Positions 27,867 through 37,530 of a stretch of 64,000 nucleotides of DNA are shown here, in pieces. The DNA comes from Novosphingobium rosa NBRC 15208 (GTDB lineage Bacteria > Pseudomonadota > Alphaproteobacteria > Sphingomonadales > Sphingomonadaceae). Position 1 is the first letter of the stretch, and every line of letters starts with the position of its first letter. The notes beneath the pieces were generated by a model. The model was not told where the DNA came from, ran no database searches, and saw only the letters and a program-made list of their open reading frames with translations. A program made the translations under genes and the position numbers. The stretch is from assembly GCF_001598555.1 (NCBI RefSeq), contig NZ_BCZE01000001.1:62001-126000 (forward strand), in the 5' to 3' direction.

Positions 27867-28741
27867 GCGCATTCCTTCCAGATCTGCAAAATTCCGGCGG
27901 CGAAGCTGGCATGGCTGTCGACCGCGATGGCGCGCGCGCCCGCTTCCTCGATGGCGGCGGCATAAAGCCCGCCCAGATAGGGATCGGCCAGCACATAGAC
28001 CTCCTCGCCCTTGGCCAGCGCCCGGCTGGCGATGTCGCTGCCGATCAAAAGCCCGCTGGTATAGGCGGCGCAGTCTTCCTCGGCGCGCAGCCCCAGCAGA
28101 GCCGCCGCGCGCACGCCAAAAAGATGGCGCAGCAAGCGGCTGTCCAAACCATCGACCACGCCGCTGCGAAAGGCCGGGCCATCGGAGACCTCGCCCGAAA
28201 GGAAGCCGCCGATCAGGCTATGGGCTTTGAGCAAGGCGAACATTTCGCCCGTCATGCTGGTGGAGAAATGGGCAACGCTCTGCCCACGCATCCGCGCCCA
28301 TTTGCAATGGGTGCCCGGCTGGCACAGCAGGCCATCGGCAGGCGCCAGACCGGCCGCCACCGCGCCCAGCAGTTGCACCTCCTCGCCGCGCATCACATCG
28401 CCGCTCTGGCGCTCGGCAATGGACAGGCCCGGCACGATAGCGGTGCGCTCCGGCTCGACCCAATGCAGTCCTTCGGCCAGCGCCTCGGTTCCTGCCGGGC
28501 AGGCAACATAAGGCACATTGACCCACCCCTTGGCCGAACCGACCATCCCCGCGCAGAGCATCGGCAGATCGCCGAATTGCGCGCGGATCGCGGCGGCCTC
28601 GGCGGGGAAGGTGCCCGGCGCTACGGAAAGCAGGCCCTTGTCGTCCCGCTCGCTGGCCTCAATCGCGCCATCGGCGGCGAAACGATAGACCCGCCGATTG
28701 GTGGTGCCCCAATCGACACCCAGAAAGGCTCCCTGCGCCAT
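27863..28741 (-). CDS. dgoK: 2-dehydro-3-deoxygalactonokinase
   Basis: This 292-residue protein starts MAQGAFLGVDWGTTNRRVYRF, the phosphate-1 motif of the DgoK group in the ASKHA kinase superfamily. CAGMVGSAKGWVNVPYV and GTHCKWARM are further conserved blocks. It phosphorylates 2-keto-3-deoxygalactonate with ATP to give the substrate of the next gene. It begins directly after the symporter stop and overlaps dgoA by four bases, so the three genes form one transcriptional unit. Confidence 0.93.
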   Translation of the reverse strand: MAQGAFLGVDWGTTNRRVYRFAADGAIEASERDDKGLLSVAPGTFPAEAAAIRAQFGDLPMLCAGMVGSAKGWVNVPYVACPAGTEALAEGLHWVEPERTAIVPGLSIAERQSGDVMRGEEVQLLGAVAAGLAPADGLLCQPGTHCKWARMRGQSVAHFSTSMTGEMFALLKAHSLIGGFLSGEVSDGPAFRSGVVDGLDSRLLRHLFGVRAAALLGLRAEEDCAAYTSGLLIGSDIASRALAKGEEVYVLADPYLGGLYAAAIEEAGARAIAVDSHASFAAGILQIWKECA

Positions 28742-30319
28742 TTACCACCACACTCCATACAGGATCGCCAGAACGGCAAGGATCAGCACCGCCGCCAGAT
28801 TGAAGCCCTTCGTCGTGCGGAAATCGACCGTATCCAGCCGGATGCGGTTCGAGCCCGCCGCCGCCGGACGCGCCAGTGACACCACCACCGCCAGCACCAG
28901 CGACAGCGCGAAGATGATCAGCATGCGGTTCATGAAGGGAATTGCGCTCAGCGCCTCGATCCCGCTGAAGCGGAAAAAGATGCTCAGGATCACCGAGGCG
29001 ATGGCGCCCATCAGCGCGCCATTCTCGGTGGCGCGCGGCCAGAACAGGCCGAGCAGGAAGATCACTGTGATGCCCGGCGTGACGAAGCCGGAGAACTCCT
29101 GAATATACTGGAAGGCCTGATCCAGACTGCCCAGCAGCGGGCGCGCCGTCAGGATCGCGATCACGATGGAAACGCTGGCCGCAATGCGGCCCACGCGCAC
29201 CAGATGCGTCTCGCTCTTATGCCCATGGGCGAACCATTTGGCATAGACATCCAGCGTGAAGATGGTGGCGATCGAGTTGATCTTGCTGGCCGTGGAGGCG
29301 ACGATGGCCGCCACCAGCGCGGCAAAGACCAGACCCAGCAGGCCGGGCGGCAGCATGCGCATCATGGTGGGATAGGCCAGATCGGGCTTGCCCAAATCGG
29401 GCGCCAGCAGCACGGCGGCGATGCCCGGCAGCACGATGATGACCGGCATGATCAGCTTGAGGAAACCGGCGAGCACCATGCCGCGCTGCGCTTCCTGCAG
29501 GCTTTTCGCCGCCAGACCGCGCTGGATGATGTACTGGTTGCAGCCCCAATAGGCGATGTTGGCAATCCACATGCCGCCGATGATCACCGAGAGGCCCGGC
29601 AGATCCTTGTAATGCGGATCGCCGGATTTCAGGATCATATGGAAATGATCGGGCACCTTGGTGACCAGCGTGTGCCAGCCATGGAACACATCGCCGCCGC
29701 CGATCTTGCCCAGCGTCAGCCAGGCGATGATCAGGCCACCCGTCACCAGCAGCGCGACCTGCACGATGTCGGTCAGCGCCACGGCCTTGAGACCGCCACG
29801 GATCTGATAGAGCAGCGCGAAAATCCCCAGCCCGGCCAGCGCCAGATCCTGATTGACGCCCGCCACCTGCACCACGGCAATCGAGCCCAGCCAGATGATC
29901 GAGGTGAGGTTCACAAAGACATACAGCACCAGCCAGAACACCGCCATCACCGCGCGCAGGCGGGGCCCGAAGCGCTGCTCCAGAAACTGGGGCATGGTGG
30001 TGATGTCATGCTTGAGGAAGATCGGCAGGAAGAATTTAGCCACGATCAGCAGGGTCGCCGCCGCCATCCATTCATAGCTGGCGATGGCCAGACCGATGGC
30101 ATAGCCCGATCCGGCCATGCCCACGATCTGCTCGGCCGAAATGTTGGCTGCGATCAGCGAGGCTCCGATGGCCCACCATGGCAGCGCCTTGCTGGCGAGG
30201 AAATAGTCGGTGGTGTCGGTTTCGTGCCCGGCCTTGCGCCGCGACACGAATTGAGCCAGCGCGAAGATGAAGACGGCATAGGCCCCCACCATCGCCAGAT
30301 CCAGGCTTGAGAGTTGCAT
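28742..30319 (-). CDS. Sodium/sugar symporter (SGLT/SSS family)
   Basis: This 525-residue protein has about 13-14 transmembrane helices. SSS-family landmarks include DTTDYFLASKALPWWAIGASLIAANISAEQIVGMAGSGYA in helices 1-2 (landmarks DYFLASK and AANISAEQ), WIANIAYWGCNQYIIQR, and ASTASKINSIATIF in the core. It resembles bacterial galactose/glucose symporters such as vSGLT. It would bring galactose or a related sugar into the cytoplasm together with Na+. ATG 30319 lies at the start of conserved sequence; the extra ten codons upstream are intergenic. It sits in the galactose operon between lactonase and kinase genes. Confidence 0.92.
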   Translation of the reverse strand: MQLSSLDLAMVGAYAVFIFALAQFVSRRKAGHETDTTDYFLASKALPWWAIGASLIAANISAEQIVGMAGSGYAIGLAIASYEWMAAATLLIVAKFFLPIFLKHDITTMPQFLEQRFGPRLRAVMAVFWLVLYVFVNLTSIIWLGSIAVVQVAGVNQDLALAGLGIFALLYQIRGGLKAVALTDIVQVALLVTGGLIIAWLTLGKIGGGDVFHGWHTLVTKVPDHFHMILKSGDPHYKDLPGLSVIIGGMWIANIAYWGCNQYIIQRGLAAKSLQEAQRGMVLAGFLKLIMPVIIVLPGIAAVLLAPDLGKPDLAYPTMMRMLPPGLLGLVFAALVAAIVASTASKINSIATIFTLDVYAKWFAHGHKSETHLVRVGRIAASVSIVIAILTARPLLGSLDQAFQYIQEFSGFVTPGITVIFLLGLFWPRATENGALMGAIASVILSIFFRFSGIEALSAIPFMNRMLIIFALSLVLAVVVSLARPAAAGSNRIRLDTVDFRTTKGFNLAAVLILAVLAILYGVWW

Positions 30320-30387
30320 CCCCTTCTCCCTTCGATCGGCGCGGGGCACCGGCGCGTGCCGTGCCTCTCGCGCGAAATATCGTGTGT

Positions 30388-31254
30388 TCAGCCCGCGAAA
30401 TTGTGAGGCGGCAGGCCGGTAAAGCCAGTCTCCACCTCGAACAGGCAGCCGGCGTTGTCTTCATCCACGCCATCGGCGGCGCTGGTCACGAACATGCGGT
30501 CCAGCTTGTCGCCCGCAAAGACGCATTTGGTGATCTGGCTGGCCGGCAGCTCGATAAAGCGTTCGCGCGTGCCATCGGGCAGGAAGCGGCTGACGCAGCC
30601 CGCACCCCAATGCGCGATCCAGATGCCGCCCGCGCTGTCGCAGCACATGCCATCCGGCGATCCCCATTCTTCGGGGAACTGCAGGAAGGTCTCACGCGGG
30701 CCGAGTTCGCCATCAGGGCCGATGGCGAAACGATAGACAAGGCCCAGCAGGCTGTCCGTGTGATAGAGCGTGGCGCCATCGCCGCTGATCGTGGGGCCAT
30801 TGGCGATATGATAGCCTTCATCGACGCGCTTGACCGACAGATCATCGTTGAGCCGGTAAAGGTGGCCACCAGCCCCCTGTCCGTCCATCTGCATCGTGCC
30901 CGCCCAGATGCGCCCGCGCGCATCGACACAGGCATCGTTCATACGGTTGCCCGGCAGATCGGGCTCGGGCGCATGGATACGCTCCAGCGCGAAGGGTTCG
31001 AGGGTCAGCGTGTGAAAGCCACTCTTGAGCCCGGCGATAAAGCCGCCTTGCGCGCGGGGCAGCAGCCAGCCGATCATCTCGGGGCAGTCCCAATCGGCCA
31101 CCGCCTCATCATCCAGCCCAAGGCGATTGACCTTCTGCCCGATGATATCGACCCAGTAGAGCGCGTTTTCCTGAGGGCACCACACCGGCCCCTCGCCGAG
31201 ACTGTCCCGGCGAGGGCGCTCGACGATGCGCAGTTTTGCTGATGTCGGCTGCAT
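30388..31254 (-). CDS. SMP-30/gluconolactonase-family sugar lactonase (probable galactonolactonase)
   Basis: This 288-residue six-bladed beta-propeller has the SMP-30 landmarks LGEGPVWCPQENALYWVDI near the N-terminus (Glu metal ligand), RMNDACVDARGRIWAGTM (Asn/Asp ligands) and WGSPDGMCCDSAGGIWIAHW (catalytic Asp). It hydrolyses a sugar lactone to its acid; here the galactonolactone made by galactose dehydrogenase is the logical substrate, although arabinonolactone is possible. The ATG at 31254 lies one base after the dehydratase stop; the longer open frame overlaps the dehydratase and is spurious. Confidence 0.9.
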   Translation of the reverse strand: MQPTSAKLRIVERPRRDSLGEGPVWCPQENALYWVDIIGQKVNRLGLDDEAVADWDCPEMIGWLLPRAQGGFIAGLKSGFHTLTLEPFALERIHAPEPDLPGNRMNDACVDARGRIWAGTMQMDGQGAGGHLYRLNDDLSVKRVDEGYHIANGPTISGDGATLYHTDSLLGLVYRFAIGPDGELGPRETFLQFPEEWGSPDGMCCDSAGGIWIAHWGAGCVSRFLPDGTRERFIELPASQITKCVFAGDKLDRMFVTSAADGVDEDNAGCLFEVETGFTGLPPHNFAG

Positions 31255-31255
31255 C

Positions 31256-33058
31256 TCAGTGGCTGTCGCGCGGCACGCCGTGGACCTGGGCCACGCGCTG
31301 ATATTTGACCGCGCTTTCCAGCACCGCGCCCGTGGCGAACTGGCCCGTCTCGCGGCGGTGGATGTCCTGCCACGGCGTCTGGCTTTCGGGGAAGGCGTAA
31401 GGCGCATCGACCAGAGCGGCGCGGCGCTCGGCCATTTCGGCATCGCTGACCAGCAGATTGGCGCTGCGGTCCTTCAGGCTGATGCGGACGCGATCACCCG
31501 TACGCAGCAACGCCAGACCGCCACCCACCGCCGCCTCGGGGCTGGCGTTGAGGATCGAGGGGCTCCCGCTGGTGCCCGACTGGCGCCCGTCACCAATGCA
31601 GGGCAAGGCATCCACCCCGGCGCGGATCAGCGCGGCGGGGGGCCGCATGTTGACCACCTCGGCACCGCCCGGATAGCCGATGGGCCCGGCGCCGCGGATC
31701 ACCAGAATGGTGTTGGCATCGATCTCCAGCGCGGGATCGTCGATGCGATGGTGGTAATCCTCGGGGCCCTCGAAAACCACGACCTTGCCCTCGAAGGCTT
31801 CGGGATCGTCGGGGTTGGAGAGGTAACGCTTGCGGAAATCTTCGCCGATCACGCTGGTCTTCATCACCGCCGCGTCGAAGAGATTGCCCGACAGCACGGT
31901 CAGCCCGGCTGCAGCCTTCAAGGGACGATCCAGCGGGCGGATCACATCCTCATCCTTGATGCGCGCCGCGCCGACGTTCTCCGCCACGCTACGACCGTTC
32001 ACCGTCAGCGCGTTGTCATACAAAAGACCGGCGCGCTGCAGTTCACCCATCACGGCGGGGACGCCACCGGCGCGGAAGTAATCCTCACCCAGATACTCGC
32101 CCGCCGGTTGCAGATTGACCAGCAGCGGCACATCGGCGCCATGCTCTTCCCAATCGGAGAGCGACAGCTCCACGCCGATATGGCGCGCGATGGCGTTGAG
32201 ATGGATCGGCGCATTGGTGCTGCCACCGATGGCCGAATTGACGCGTATGGCGTTGAGAAAAGCCTCGCGCGTCAGCACATCGCTGGGCTTGCGGTCGGCG
32301 CGGACCATTTCGACGATCTGCTTGCCGGTGTGATAGGCGCATTCTTGGCGGTCACGATGCGGCGCGGGGATCGCCGCCGATCCGGGCAGGCTCATGCCCA
32401 AAGCCTCGGTCAGGCTGTTCATCGTGGTGGCCGTGCCCATCGTGTTGCAGAAACCGGTCGAGGGCGCGGAAGAGGCCACCAGCTCGATAAAGCCCTTATA
32501 GTCGATCTCTCCGGCGGCCAGCATCTGGCGGGCCTGCCACACGATGGTGCCGCTGCCGGTGCGCTTGCCCTGATGCCAACCATTGAGCATCGGCCCCACC
32601 GACAGCGCAATCGCGGGCAGATTGACCGTGGCCGCCGCCATGAGGCAGGCAGGCGTGGTCTTGTCGCAGCCGATGGTCAGCACCACGCCATCGATGGGAT
32701 AGCCGAACAGCACCTCGCTCAGGCTCAGATAGGCCAGATTGCGGTCGATGCCTGCGGTCGGGCGCTTGCCGGTTTCCTGGATCGGGTGGATCGGAAATTC
32801 GATGGGAATGCCGCCCGCCTCGCGGATGCCGTCCTTCACGCGGTCGGCAAGCACGAGGTGGTGGCGGTTGCAGGGGGACAGGTCGCTGCCGGTCTGGGCG
32901 ATGCCGATGATCGGACGGTCGGACTGCAGTTCCTCGATGGAGAGGCCATAATTAAGGTAACGCTCCAGATAGAGCGCCGTCATGTCGGGCGAATCCGGAT
33001 TGTTGAACCAGGCGCGTGAACGCAATTCTTTAGGGGCCTTCGTGTCCGTCACAATCAT
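31256..33058 (-). CDS. IlvD/Edd-family sugar-acid dehydratase (probable D-galactonate or L-arabinonate dehydratase)
   Basis: This 600-residue protein contains the three iron-sulfur cysteine motifs of the family: DLSPCNRHH near residue 75, [10 protein letters not shown] near residue 145, and [16 protein letters not shown] near residue 220. The C-terminal barrel with [17 protein letters not shown] follows. It removes water from an aldonate to give a 2-keto-3-deoxy acid. The operon context (KDGal kinase and KDPGal aldolase) points to galactonate; enzymes of this group often also accept arabinonate or fuconate. Other bacteria commonly use the unrelated enolase-type DgoD. ATG 33058 begins the conserved sequence. 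Confidence 0.9.
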   Translation of the reverse strand: MIVTDTKAPKELRSRAWFNNPDSPDMTALYLERYLNYGLSIEELQSDRPIIGIAQTGSDLSPCNRHHLVLADRVKDGIREAGGIPIEFPIHPIQETGKRPTAGIDRNLAYLSLSEVLFGYPIDGVVLTIGCDKTTPACLMAAATVNLPAIALSVGPMLNGWHQGKRTGSGTIVWQARQMLAAGEIDYKGFIELVASSAPSTGFCNTMGTATTMNSLTEALGMSLPGSAAIPAPHRDRQECAYHTGKQIVEMVRADRKPSDVLTREAFLNAIRVNSAIGGSTNAPIHLNAIARHIGVELSLSDWEEHGADVPLLVNLQPAGEYLGEDYFRAGGVPAVMGELQRAGLLYDNALTVNGRSVAENVGAARIKDEDVIRPLDRPLKAAAGLTVLSGNLFDAAVMKTSVIGEDFRKRYLSNPDDPEAFEGKVVVFEGPEDYHHRIDDPALEIDANTILVIRGAGPIGYPGGAEVVNMRPPAALIRAGVDALPCIGDGRQSGTSGSPSILNASPEAAVGGGLALLRTGDRVRISLKDRSANLLVSDAEMAERRAALVDAPYAFPESQTPWQDIHRRETGQFATGAVLESAVKYQRVAQVHGVPRDSH

Positions 33059-33138
33059 CCTCGATCCGCTTTGTCGCCGATGCGCTACCCTGCTTGACGC
33101 AGTGAGGCGGCTCACCAAGCTCATTGACCTGATAGAGC

Positions 33139-33154
33139 GCATATATCATATAAA
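33139..33154. promoter_or_regulatory. Candidate GntR operator A, between the dehydratase operon and galactose dehydrogenase
   Basis: Read on the minus strand this AT-rich site contains TTATATGATATATGC, which shares 12 of the 14 bases of TTATATGATGAATG with site B upstream of the gntR gene. It lies in the divergent promoter region next to a TTGACC (33124-33129) that could be a plus-strand -35 element. Confidence 0.5.
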
Positions 33155-33178
33155 ACGGACATGGAAGAGGAACGTCAC

Positions 33179-34111
33179 GTGAACAACGCACCAATCCGGC
33201 TGGCACTCGTGGGAATCGGCAAGATCGCCCGCGATCAGCATATCCCCGCCATCGCCGCCAATCCGGCTTTCGAGCTTGTCGCCACCGTCAGCCCTTCCAG
33301 CCGCGTGGAGGGCGTTCCCGGCTTTCCCGATCTGCCCTCGCTGCTGGCGGCGGGGCTGGATGTGCAGGCGGTCAGCCTTTGCACGCCACCCGAAGTGCGC
33401 ACCCAGATCGCCCGCCAGGCGCTGGAGGCAGGCCTGCATGTGATGCTGGAAAAACCCCCTGCCGTGGCGCTGTCTCAGGCGCAAGTGCTGGTGGCCGATG
33501 CCGAAAAAGCACAGCGCGCGCTGTTCGCCACATGGCATTCGCGTGAGGCCGGGCATGTCGATGCCGCGCGCGACTGGCTCTCCGGGCGCACGTTAAAGAG
33601 CGTCCGAATCGCCTGGCGTGAGGATGTGCGTCGCTGGCATCCCGGGCAGGAATGGATTTTCGCTGCCGGAGGCTTCGGTGTTTTCGATCCGGGAATCAAT
33701 GCCCTGTCAATCCTGACACGGATCATGCCCGGCGCGGTGGCCGTGGAAGGCGCGGCGCTCGACATTCCGGAGAATCGCGAGGCTCCCATCGCCGCCAGCC
33801 TGACCATGCGCCATGCCTGCGGCGCGCCGGTCACTGCCGCATTCGACTTTCTGCAGACCGGCCCGCAGACGTGGGAAATCGCCATCGAGACCACTGACGG
33901 AAACCTGCTCATCCGCGATGGCGGCAGCAAAATGCTGATCGATGGAACAGCTCAGCCCGACCATCCCGATGAGGAATACCCACGCCTCTACGCGCGCTTC
34001 GCCGAACTGGTGCGCGACTCTGCGGTCGATGTCGATCTGGCGCCGCTCACGCTGGTGGCCGATGCCTTTATGCTTGGGGCACAGCAGCGCGTGGCATCTT
34101 TCGAATTTTAA
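33179..34111 (+). CDS. D-galactose 1-dehydrogenase, Gfo/Idh/MocA family
   Basis: This 310-residue protein has an N-terminal Rossmann domain (LALVGIGKIARDQHIPAIAANPAF) and the EKPP catalytic-lysine motif (VMLEKPPAVAL). Its C-terminal Gfo/Idh domain includes WHPGQEWIFAAGGFGVFDPGINALSI. These blocks are characteristic of NAD-dependent galactose dehydrogenase (Pseudomonas fluorescens Gal group). It oxidises galactose to galactonolactone. GTG 33179 is chosen because AGAGGAA lies about seven bases upstream; ATG 33161 would place that site inside the gene. Divergent from the dehydratase operon, it completes the pathway. Confidence 0.9.
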   Translation: MNNAPIRLALVGIGKIARDQHIPAIAANPAFELVATVSPSSRVEGVPGFPDLPSLLAAGLDVQAVSLCTPPEVRTQIARQALEAGLHVMLEKPPAVALSQAQVLVADAEKAQRALFATWHSREAGHVDAARDWLSGRTLKSVRIAWREDVRRWHPGQEWIFAAGGFGVFDPGINALSILTRIMPGAVAVEGAALDIPENREAPIAASLTMRHACGAPVTAAFDFLQTGPQTWEIAIETTDGNLLIRDGGSKMLIDGTAQPDHPDEEYPRLYARFAELVRDSAVDVDLAPLTLVADAFMLGAQQRVASFEF

Positions 34112-34124
34112 GCAGCATGAAAGC

Positions 34125-34170
34125 CGCCCGCAATCGCACTTTCCCCACATGGTGAGATCGATTGCGGGCG
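34125..34170 (+). terminator. Hairpin between galactose dehydrogenase and the epimerase
   Basis: CGCCCGCAATCG (34125-34136) pairs perfectly with CGATTGCGGGCG (34159-34170) across a 22-base loop. It lies 14 bases after the dehydrogenase stop and may end or attenuate that transcript. Confidence 0.55.
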
Positions 34171-34287
34171 CCTCCAAAGCATTCCCCGGTTGCATCTGCA
34201 GCGAAACTTCTATTTATCGTACAATATTACATCGAACGGCCCCCAGAGTGACAAGGGCCAGCGCCGCAGAGGAAGAGGAAAGCCATT

Positions 34288-35421
34288 ATGCGTAAGACAA
34301 TCGGGTCGGGCCTTGCTCTGGCCGTCGTTCTGGCGGGCACAGCGCAGGCCGGCGAGGTGCAGCGCAAGCCCTTCGGCACCATGCCCGATGGCAGCGCGGT
34401 GGAGGCTATCACCCTCGACAATGGCAAGGGCATCACCGCCACGATCCTGACTCTGGGCGCCAGTGTGCAAGCCCTGATCGTGCCCGACCGGAACGGTAAA
34501 AAGGCCGATGTGGTACTGGGTTATGACGATCTGGCCGGCTACATCGCCAAGCCCAACTATTTCGGCGCCACGGTGGGCCGCGTCGCCAACCGCATCGCCA
34601 AGGGTCAGTTCACGCTCGATGGCAAGCAGTATCAGACCCCAGTCAATGACGGGCCCAATGCACTGCATGGCGGCACCAAGGGTTTTGACAAGGTCGTATG
34701 GTCGGTGGTTTCCGCCAAGGGCGGCGCCAAACCCAGCGTCACCCTGCGCTATGTCAGCCCCAACGGCGATCAGGGCTATCCCGGCACGCTGACCGCCACA
34801 ACCACCTACAGCCTTGACGACAAGGGAAATTTCGCGGTCGATTACGGCGCCACAACCGATGCGCCGACGGTGGTCAACCTCTCCAACCACACCTATTGGA
34901 ACCTCAACGGCGAGGGTTCGGTGGCGGGCGCGATGGGGCATATGATGATGATCCCGGCCACCACCTATTCCCCCACCGACGCCACCGCCATCCCCTCCGG
35001 CGAGTTCCGCCCGGTGGCAGGAACGGTCTTCGATTTCCGCACCCCCACCGCCATCGGCCTGCGCGTGCGCGACGGGCGCGACGAACAGATCCGTTTCGGG
35101 CGCGGTTACGATCACAATTGGGTGGTCAGCCGCACCAAGCCCACCGCCATGCAGACCATGGCCCGGGTGGAAGATCCGCTCTCTGGCCGGGTGATGGAGG
35201 TGCTGGCCGATCAGCCGGGCATCCAGTTCTATTCGGGCAATTTCCTCGACGGCACGATCACCGGCAAGGCGGGGCACATCTACCGCGAGGGCGATGCCAT
35301 CGTGCTGGAACCGCAGATGTTTCCCGATACGCCCAACCGCCCGGACTTCGGCTCGGTGCGGCTCGATCCGGGCCAGACCTATGCCAATCACATCATCTGT
35401 CGCTTTTCGACAAAGCGCTGA
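34288..35421 (+). CDS. galM: Aldose 1-epimerase, periplasmic
   Basis: This 377-residue protein carries a signal peptide (MRKTIGSGLALAVVLAGTAQA) and the GalM fold. Catalytic His residues lie in NALHGGTKGFD and NLSNHTYWNLNG, and the catalytic Glu in AIVLEPQMFPDTPNRPDF. It interconverts alpha and beta anomers of galactose and related aldoses. Export to the periplasm suggests that it prepares sugar released by the nearby glycosidases for the symporter. It is followed after about 50 bases by a GH5-like gene. Confidence 0.92.
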   Translation: MRKTIGSGLALAVVLAGTAQAGEVQRKPFGTMPDGSAVEAITLDNGKGITATILTLGASVQALIVPDRNGKKADVVLGYDDLAGYIAKPNYFGATVGRVANRIAKGQFTLDGKQYQTPVNDGPNALHGGTKGFDKVVWSVVSAKGGAKPSVTLRYVSPNGDQGYPGTLTATTTYSLDDKGNFAVDYGATTDAPTVVNLSNHTYWNLNGEGSVAGAMGHMMMIPATTYSPTDATAIPSGEFRPVAGTVFDFRTPTAIGLRVRDGRDEQIRFGRGYDHNWVVSRTKPTAMQTMARVEDPLSGRVMEVLADQPGIQFYSGNFLDGTITGKAGHIYREGDAIVLEPQMFPDTPNRPDFGSVRLDPGQTYANHIICRFSTKR

Positions 35422-35473
35422 GGCCGTTTCACGGCAAAGCGCTGATACCCAATAACAATCACGGAGTGATGCA

Positions 35474-36580
35474 ATGAAGAAGCTGATCCTCGCCGTGCTT
35501 GCGGGCACGGTGGCCTTTGCCACGCCCGCCGCCGCCCGCGACCGCTGGACGCCCGAGCAGGCCAAGGCCTGGTATGGCCCGCAGCGCTGGCTGGTGGGCG
35601 CCAATTACCTGCCCGCCAACGCCATCAACCAGTTCGAAATGTGGCAGCCCGAGACCTTCGATCCGGCACGCATCGATCTGGAGCTGGGCTGGGCGCAGAA
35701 GATGGGCATGAACACCATGCGTGTCTTCCTGCATGACCAGCTATGGGAAAAAGACCCCAAGGGTTTCGCCAAGCGCATCGACACCTTCCTGACCATCGCT
35801 CACAAGCATGGCATCAAGCCCCTGTTCGTGCTGTTCGACAGCTGCTGGGATCCCGATCCCAAGCTGGGCCCGCAGCATCCGCCAATCCCGGGCGTCCACA
35901 ATTCGGGCTGGGTGCAGTCGCCCGGCACTGCCGCCCTGCAGGACCCCAAGCAATATCCGCGGCTTGAGGCCTATGTGAAGGGCGTGGTCGGCGCCTTCGC
36001 CAAGGATGATCGCATTCTGGGCTGGGACGTGTGGAACGAGCCCGACAATGGCGCCGATCAATATGCCGGCCAGCCCGCCAACAAGGCCCAACTGGTGACC
36101 CAACTGCTGCCCAGCGTGTTCCAATGGGCGCGTTCGGCCAATCCGACCCAGCCGCTGACCAGCGGCGTGTGGCAGGGCACCGATTGGGCTCCTGGCGACA
36201 AGCATCGCCCGATCGAGGACGTTCAGCTGGGTGAATCCGACGTCATCACCTTCCACGATTACAGCTGGCCTGAAACCATGGAACTGCGGATGACCAAGCT
36301 GGAGGCATATGGCCGCCCGATCATCTGCACCGAATATATGGCGCGCGGCGCGGGTTCGACCTTCGATGGGTCGCTGCCGCTGGGCAAGAAGCACAAGATC
36401 GGCATGATCAACTGGGGCTTCGTCGACGGCAAGGAGCAGACCCGCCTGCCGTGGGACAGCTGGCAGCGCCCCTATGTGCTGCAGGCGCCGACGCTGTGGT
36501 TCCACGATGTGCTGCACACCGATGGCACACCCTACCGCCAGGCCGAAGTCGATCTGATCACGAAAATGACGGCGGAATAA
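35474..36580 (+). CDS. GH5-like (clan GH-A) glycoside hydrolase, exported
   Basis: This 368-residue protein has a signal peptide (LAVLAGTVAFATPAAA) and a (beta/alpha)8 barrel. The acid/base Glu189 lies in WDVWNEPDN and the likely nucleophile Glu287 in IICTEYMARG; both are clan GH-A positions. It resembles GH5-type cellulase or mannanase sequences and 1,4-beta-xylanase-annotated homologues. The polysaccharide cannot be fixed from sequence. Context with galactose catabolism and arabinan-type propellers suggests a galactan- or arabinogalactan-related target. A perfect terminator hairpin follows. Confidence 0.82.
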   Translation: MKKLILAVLAGTVAFATPAAARDRWTPEQAKAWYGPQRWLVGANYLPANAINQFEMWQPETFDPARIDLELGWAQKMGMNTMRVFLHDQLWEKDPKGFAKRIDTFLTIAHKHGIKPLFVLFDSCWDPDPKLGPQHPPIPGVHNSGWVQSPGTAALQDPKQYPRLEAYVKGVVGAFAKDDRILGWDVWNEPDNGADQYAGQPANKAQLVTQLLPSVFQWARSANPTQPLTSGVWQGTDWAPGDKHRPIEDVQLGESDVITFHDYSWPETMELRMTKLEAYGRPIICTEYMARGAGSTFDGSLPLGKKHKIGMINWGFVDGKEQTRLPWDSWQRPYVLQAPTLWFHDVLHTDGTPYRQAEVDLITKMTAE

Positions 36581-36588
36581 GCGTTGCG

Positions 36589-36620
36589 GGAGGCCCCACC
36601 GTGAGGATGGTGGGGCCTCC
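36589..36620. terminator. Strong bidirectional terminator
   Basis: GGAGGCCCCACC (36589-36600) and GGTGGGGCCTCC (36609-36620) form a perfect 12-base-pair stem with an eight-base loop. It sits between the convergent GH5-like gene and the GntR regulator and ends one base before the latter's stop codon. Confidence 0.85.
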
Positions 36621-36621
36621 T

Positions 36622-37362
36622 TCAGCCTTCCTGCCGTTCGGCATCGGCGATCAGCAGCATCACTTCGCGCAGGATCATGCTCATGGCCGTATAAGCGCCC
36701 GCGCTGTCCCGCGCCTCGATGGCGAGTTTCACCGCGCGATGGGCGGGCAGGCTGGCGGTCCGGCCCTTGAAGCGGTTGGTGAAGCGGATCGAGGTGCGCA
36801 GCGCGGTTTCCACCACATCGCGGAACTGGGCGTAGAACGGATTGCCCGCCGCGCACAGCACCGCGACATGGAAGGCGATATCGGCATCGAGCGGATCGTC
36901 CTGCCCGGCTTCGGCGGCGACCATGCGCTGATAACCGGCCTCGATCATGGCGAGACCTTCGGGGGTGGCTTTACGCGCGGCCAGTTCGGCGGCGGCAGGC
37001 TCGATCGAGACGCGCAATTCGTTGAAATGGCGCAGGAGATTGATCGAAAATTTGCGCTCCAGCAGCCAGCGCAGAACATCGGGATCAAACAGGTTCCATC
37101 CGGCCTCCGGCTGGATGATCGTGCCTTGCCGGGGGCGGGCGCTGAGCAGGCCCTTGGTGGTCAGCATCTTGACCGCCTCACGCGTGACCGAGCGGCTGAC
37201 AGCATAGGTCTGGGCCAATTCGGCTTCGGTGGGGAAGCTCTTGCCGGCGAACTCACCGGTGACAATCGCCCGCCCCAGCGCATCGAGCATGCTATATGTC
37301 AGATTTTTGCCCAAATGAGATTGTTCCACAATCACCCCGCCAATATCCACATTCTGAGCCAT
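36622..37362 (-). CDS. GntR-family regulator with FCD domain (probable repressor of the galactose locus)
   Basis: This 246-residue protein has a winged helix (LGRAIVTGEFAGKSFPTEAELAQTYAVSRSVTREAVKMLTTKGLL) and a helical FCD effector domain whose metal-binding residues include Asp and His in DIAFHVAVLCAAGNPF and His in PAHRAVKLAIEARD. This is the FadR/DgoR subgroup, which often responds to sugar acids such as galactonate. ATG 37362 is chosen over ATG 37401 because a motif shared with two other promoters lies at 37369-37384, which would otherwise be inside the gene. It probably represses the sugar operons and itself. Confidence 0.87.
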   Translation of the reverse strand: MAQNVDIGGVIVEQSHLGKNLTYSMLDALGRAIVTGEFAGKSFPTEAELAQTYAVSRSVTREAVKMLTTKGLLSARPRQGTIIQPEAGWNLFDPDVLRWLLERKFSINLLRHFNELRVSIEPAAAELAARKATPEGLAMIEAGYQRMVAAEAGQDDPLDADIAFHVAVLCAAGNPFYAQFRDVVETALRTSIRFTNRFKGRTASLPAHRAVKLAIEARDSAGAYTAMSMILREVMLLIADAERQEG

Positions 37363-37368
37363 CGGCCC

Positions 37369-37384
37369 ATTATATGATGAATGC
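37369..37384 (+). promoter_or_regulatory. Candidate GntR operator B upstream of gntR
   Basis: ATTATATGATGAATGC begins seven bases upstream of the chosen gntR start. It shares TTATATGAT and the downstream ATGC with site A and resembles site C, with CATT and AATG ends that suggest an imperfect palindrome. Confidence 0.5.
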
Positions 37385-37530
37385 AACCCATTATAGCCCA
37401 TGGCCGGGCGCGATTTAAACCATCAGTCGCCGGAAAGGTGACACTCAAAAACCACAAGAACAAATTTTGTCCGCAGCGCGCCTTTTTATCCTACAAATAT
37501 CTTGCGCCAACTGCATTCCGTGATATGCCC

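Noticed and set aside
31226..33019. 597-codon plus-strand frame opposite the IlvD-type dehydratase
   Set aside because: It is an antisense shadow of a gene with three intact iron-sulfur motifs.
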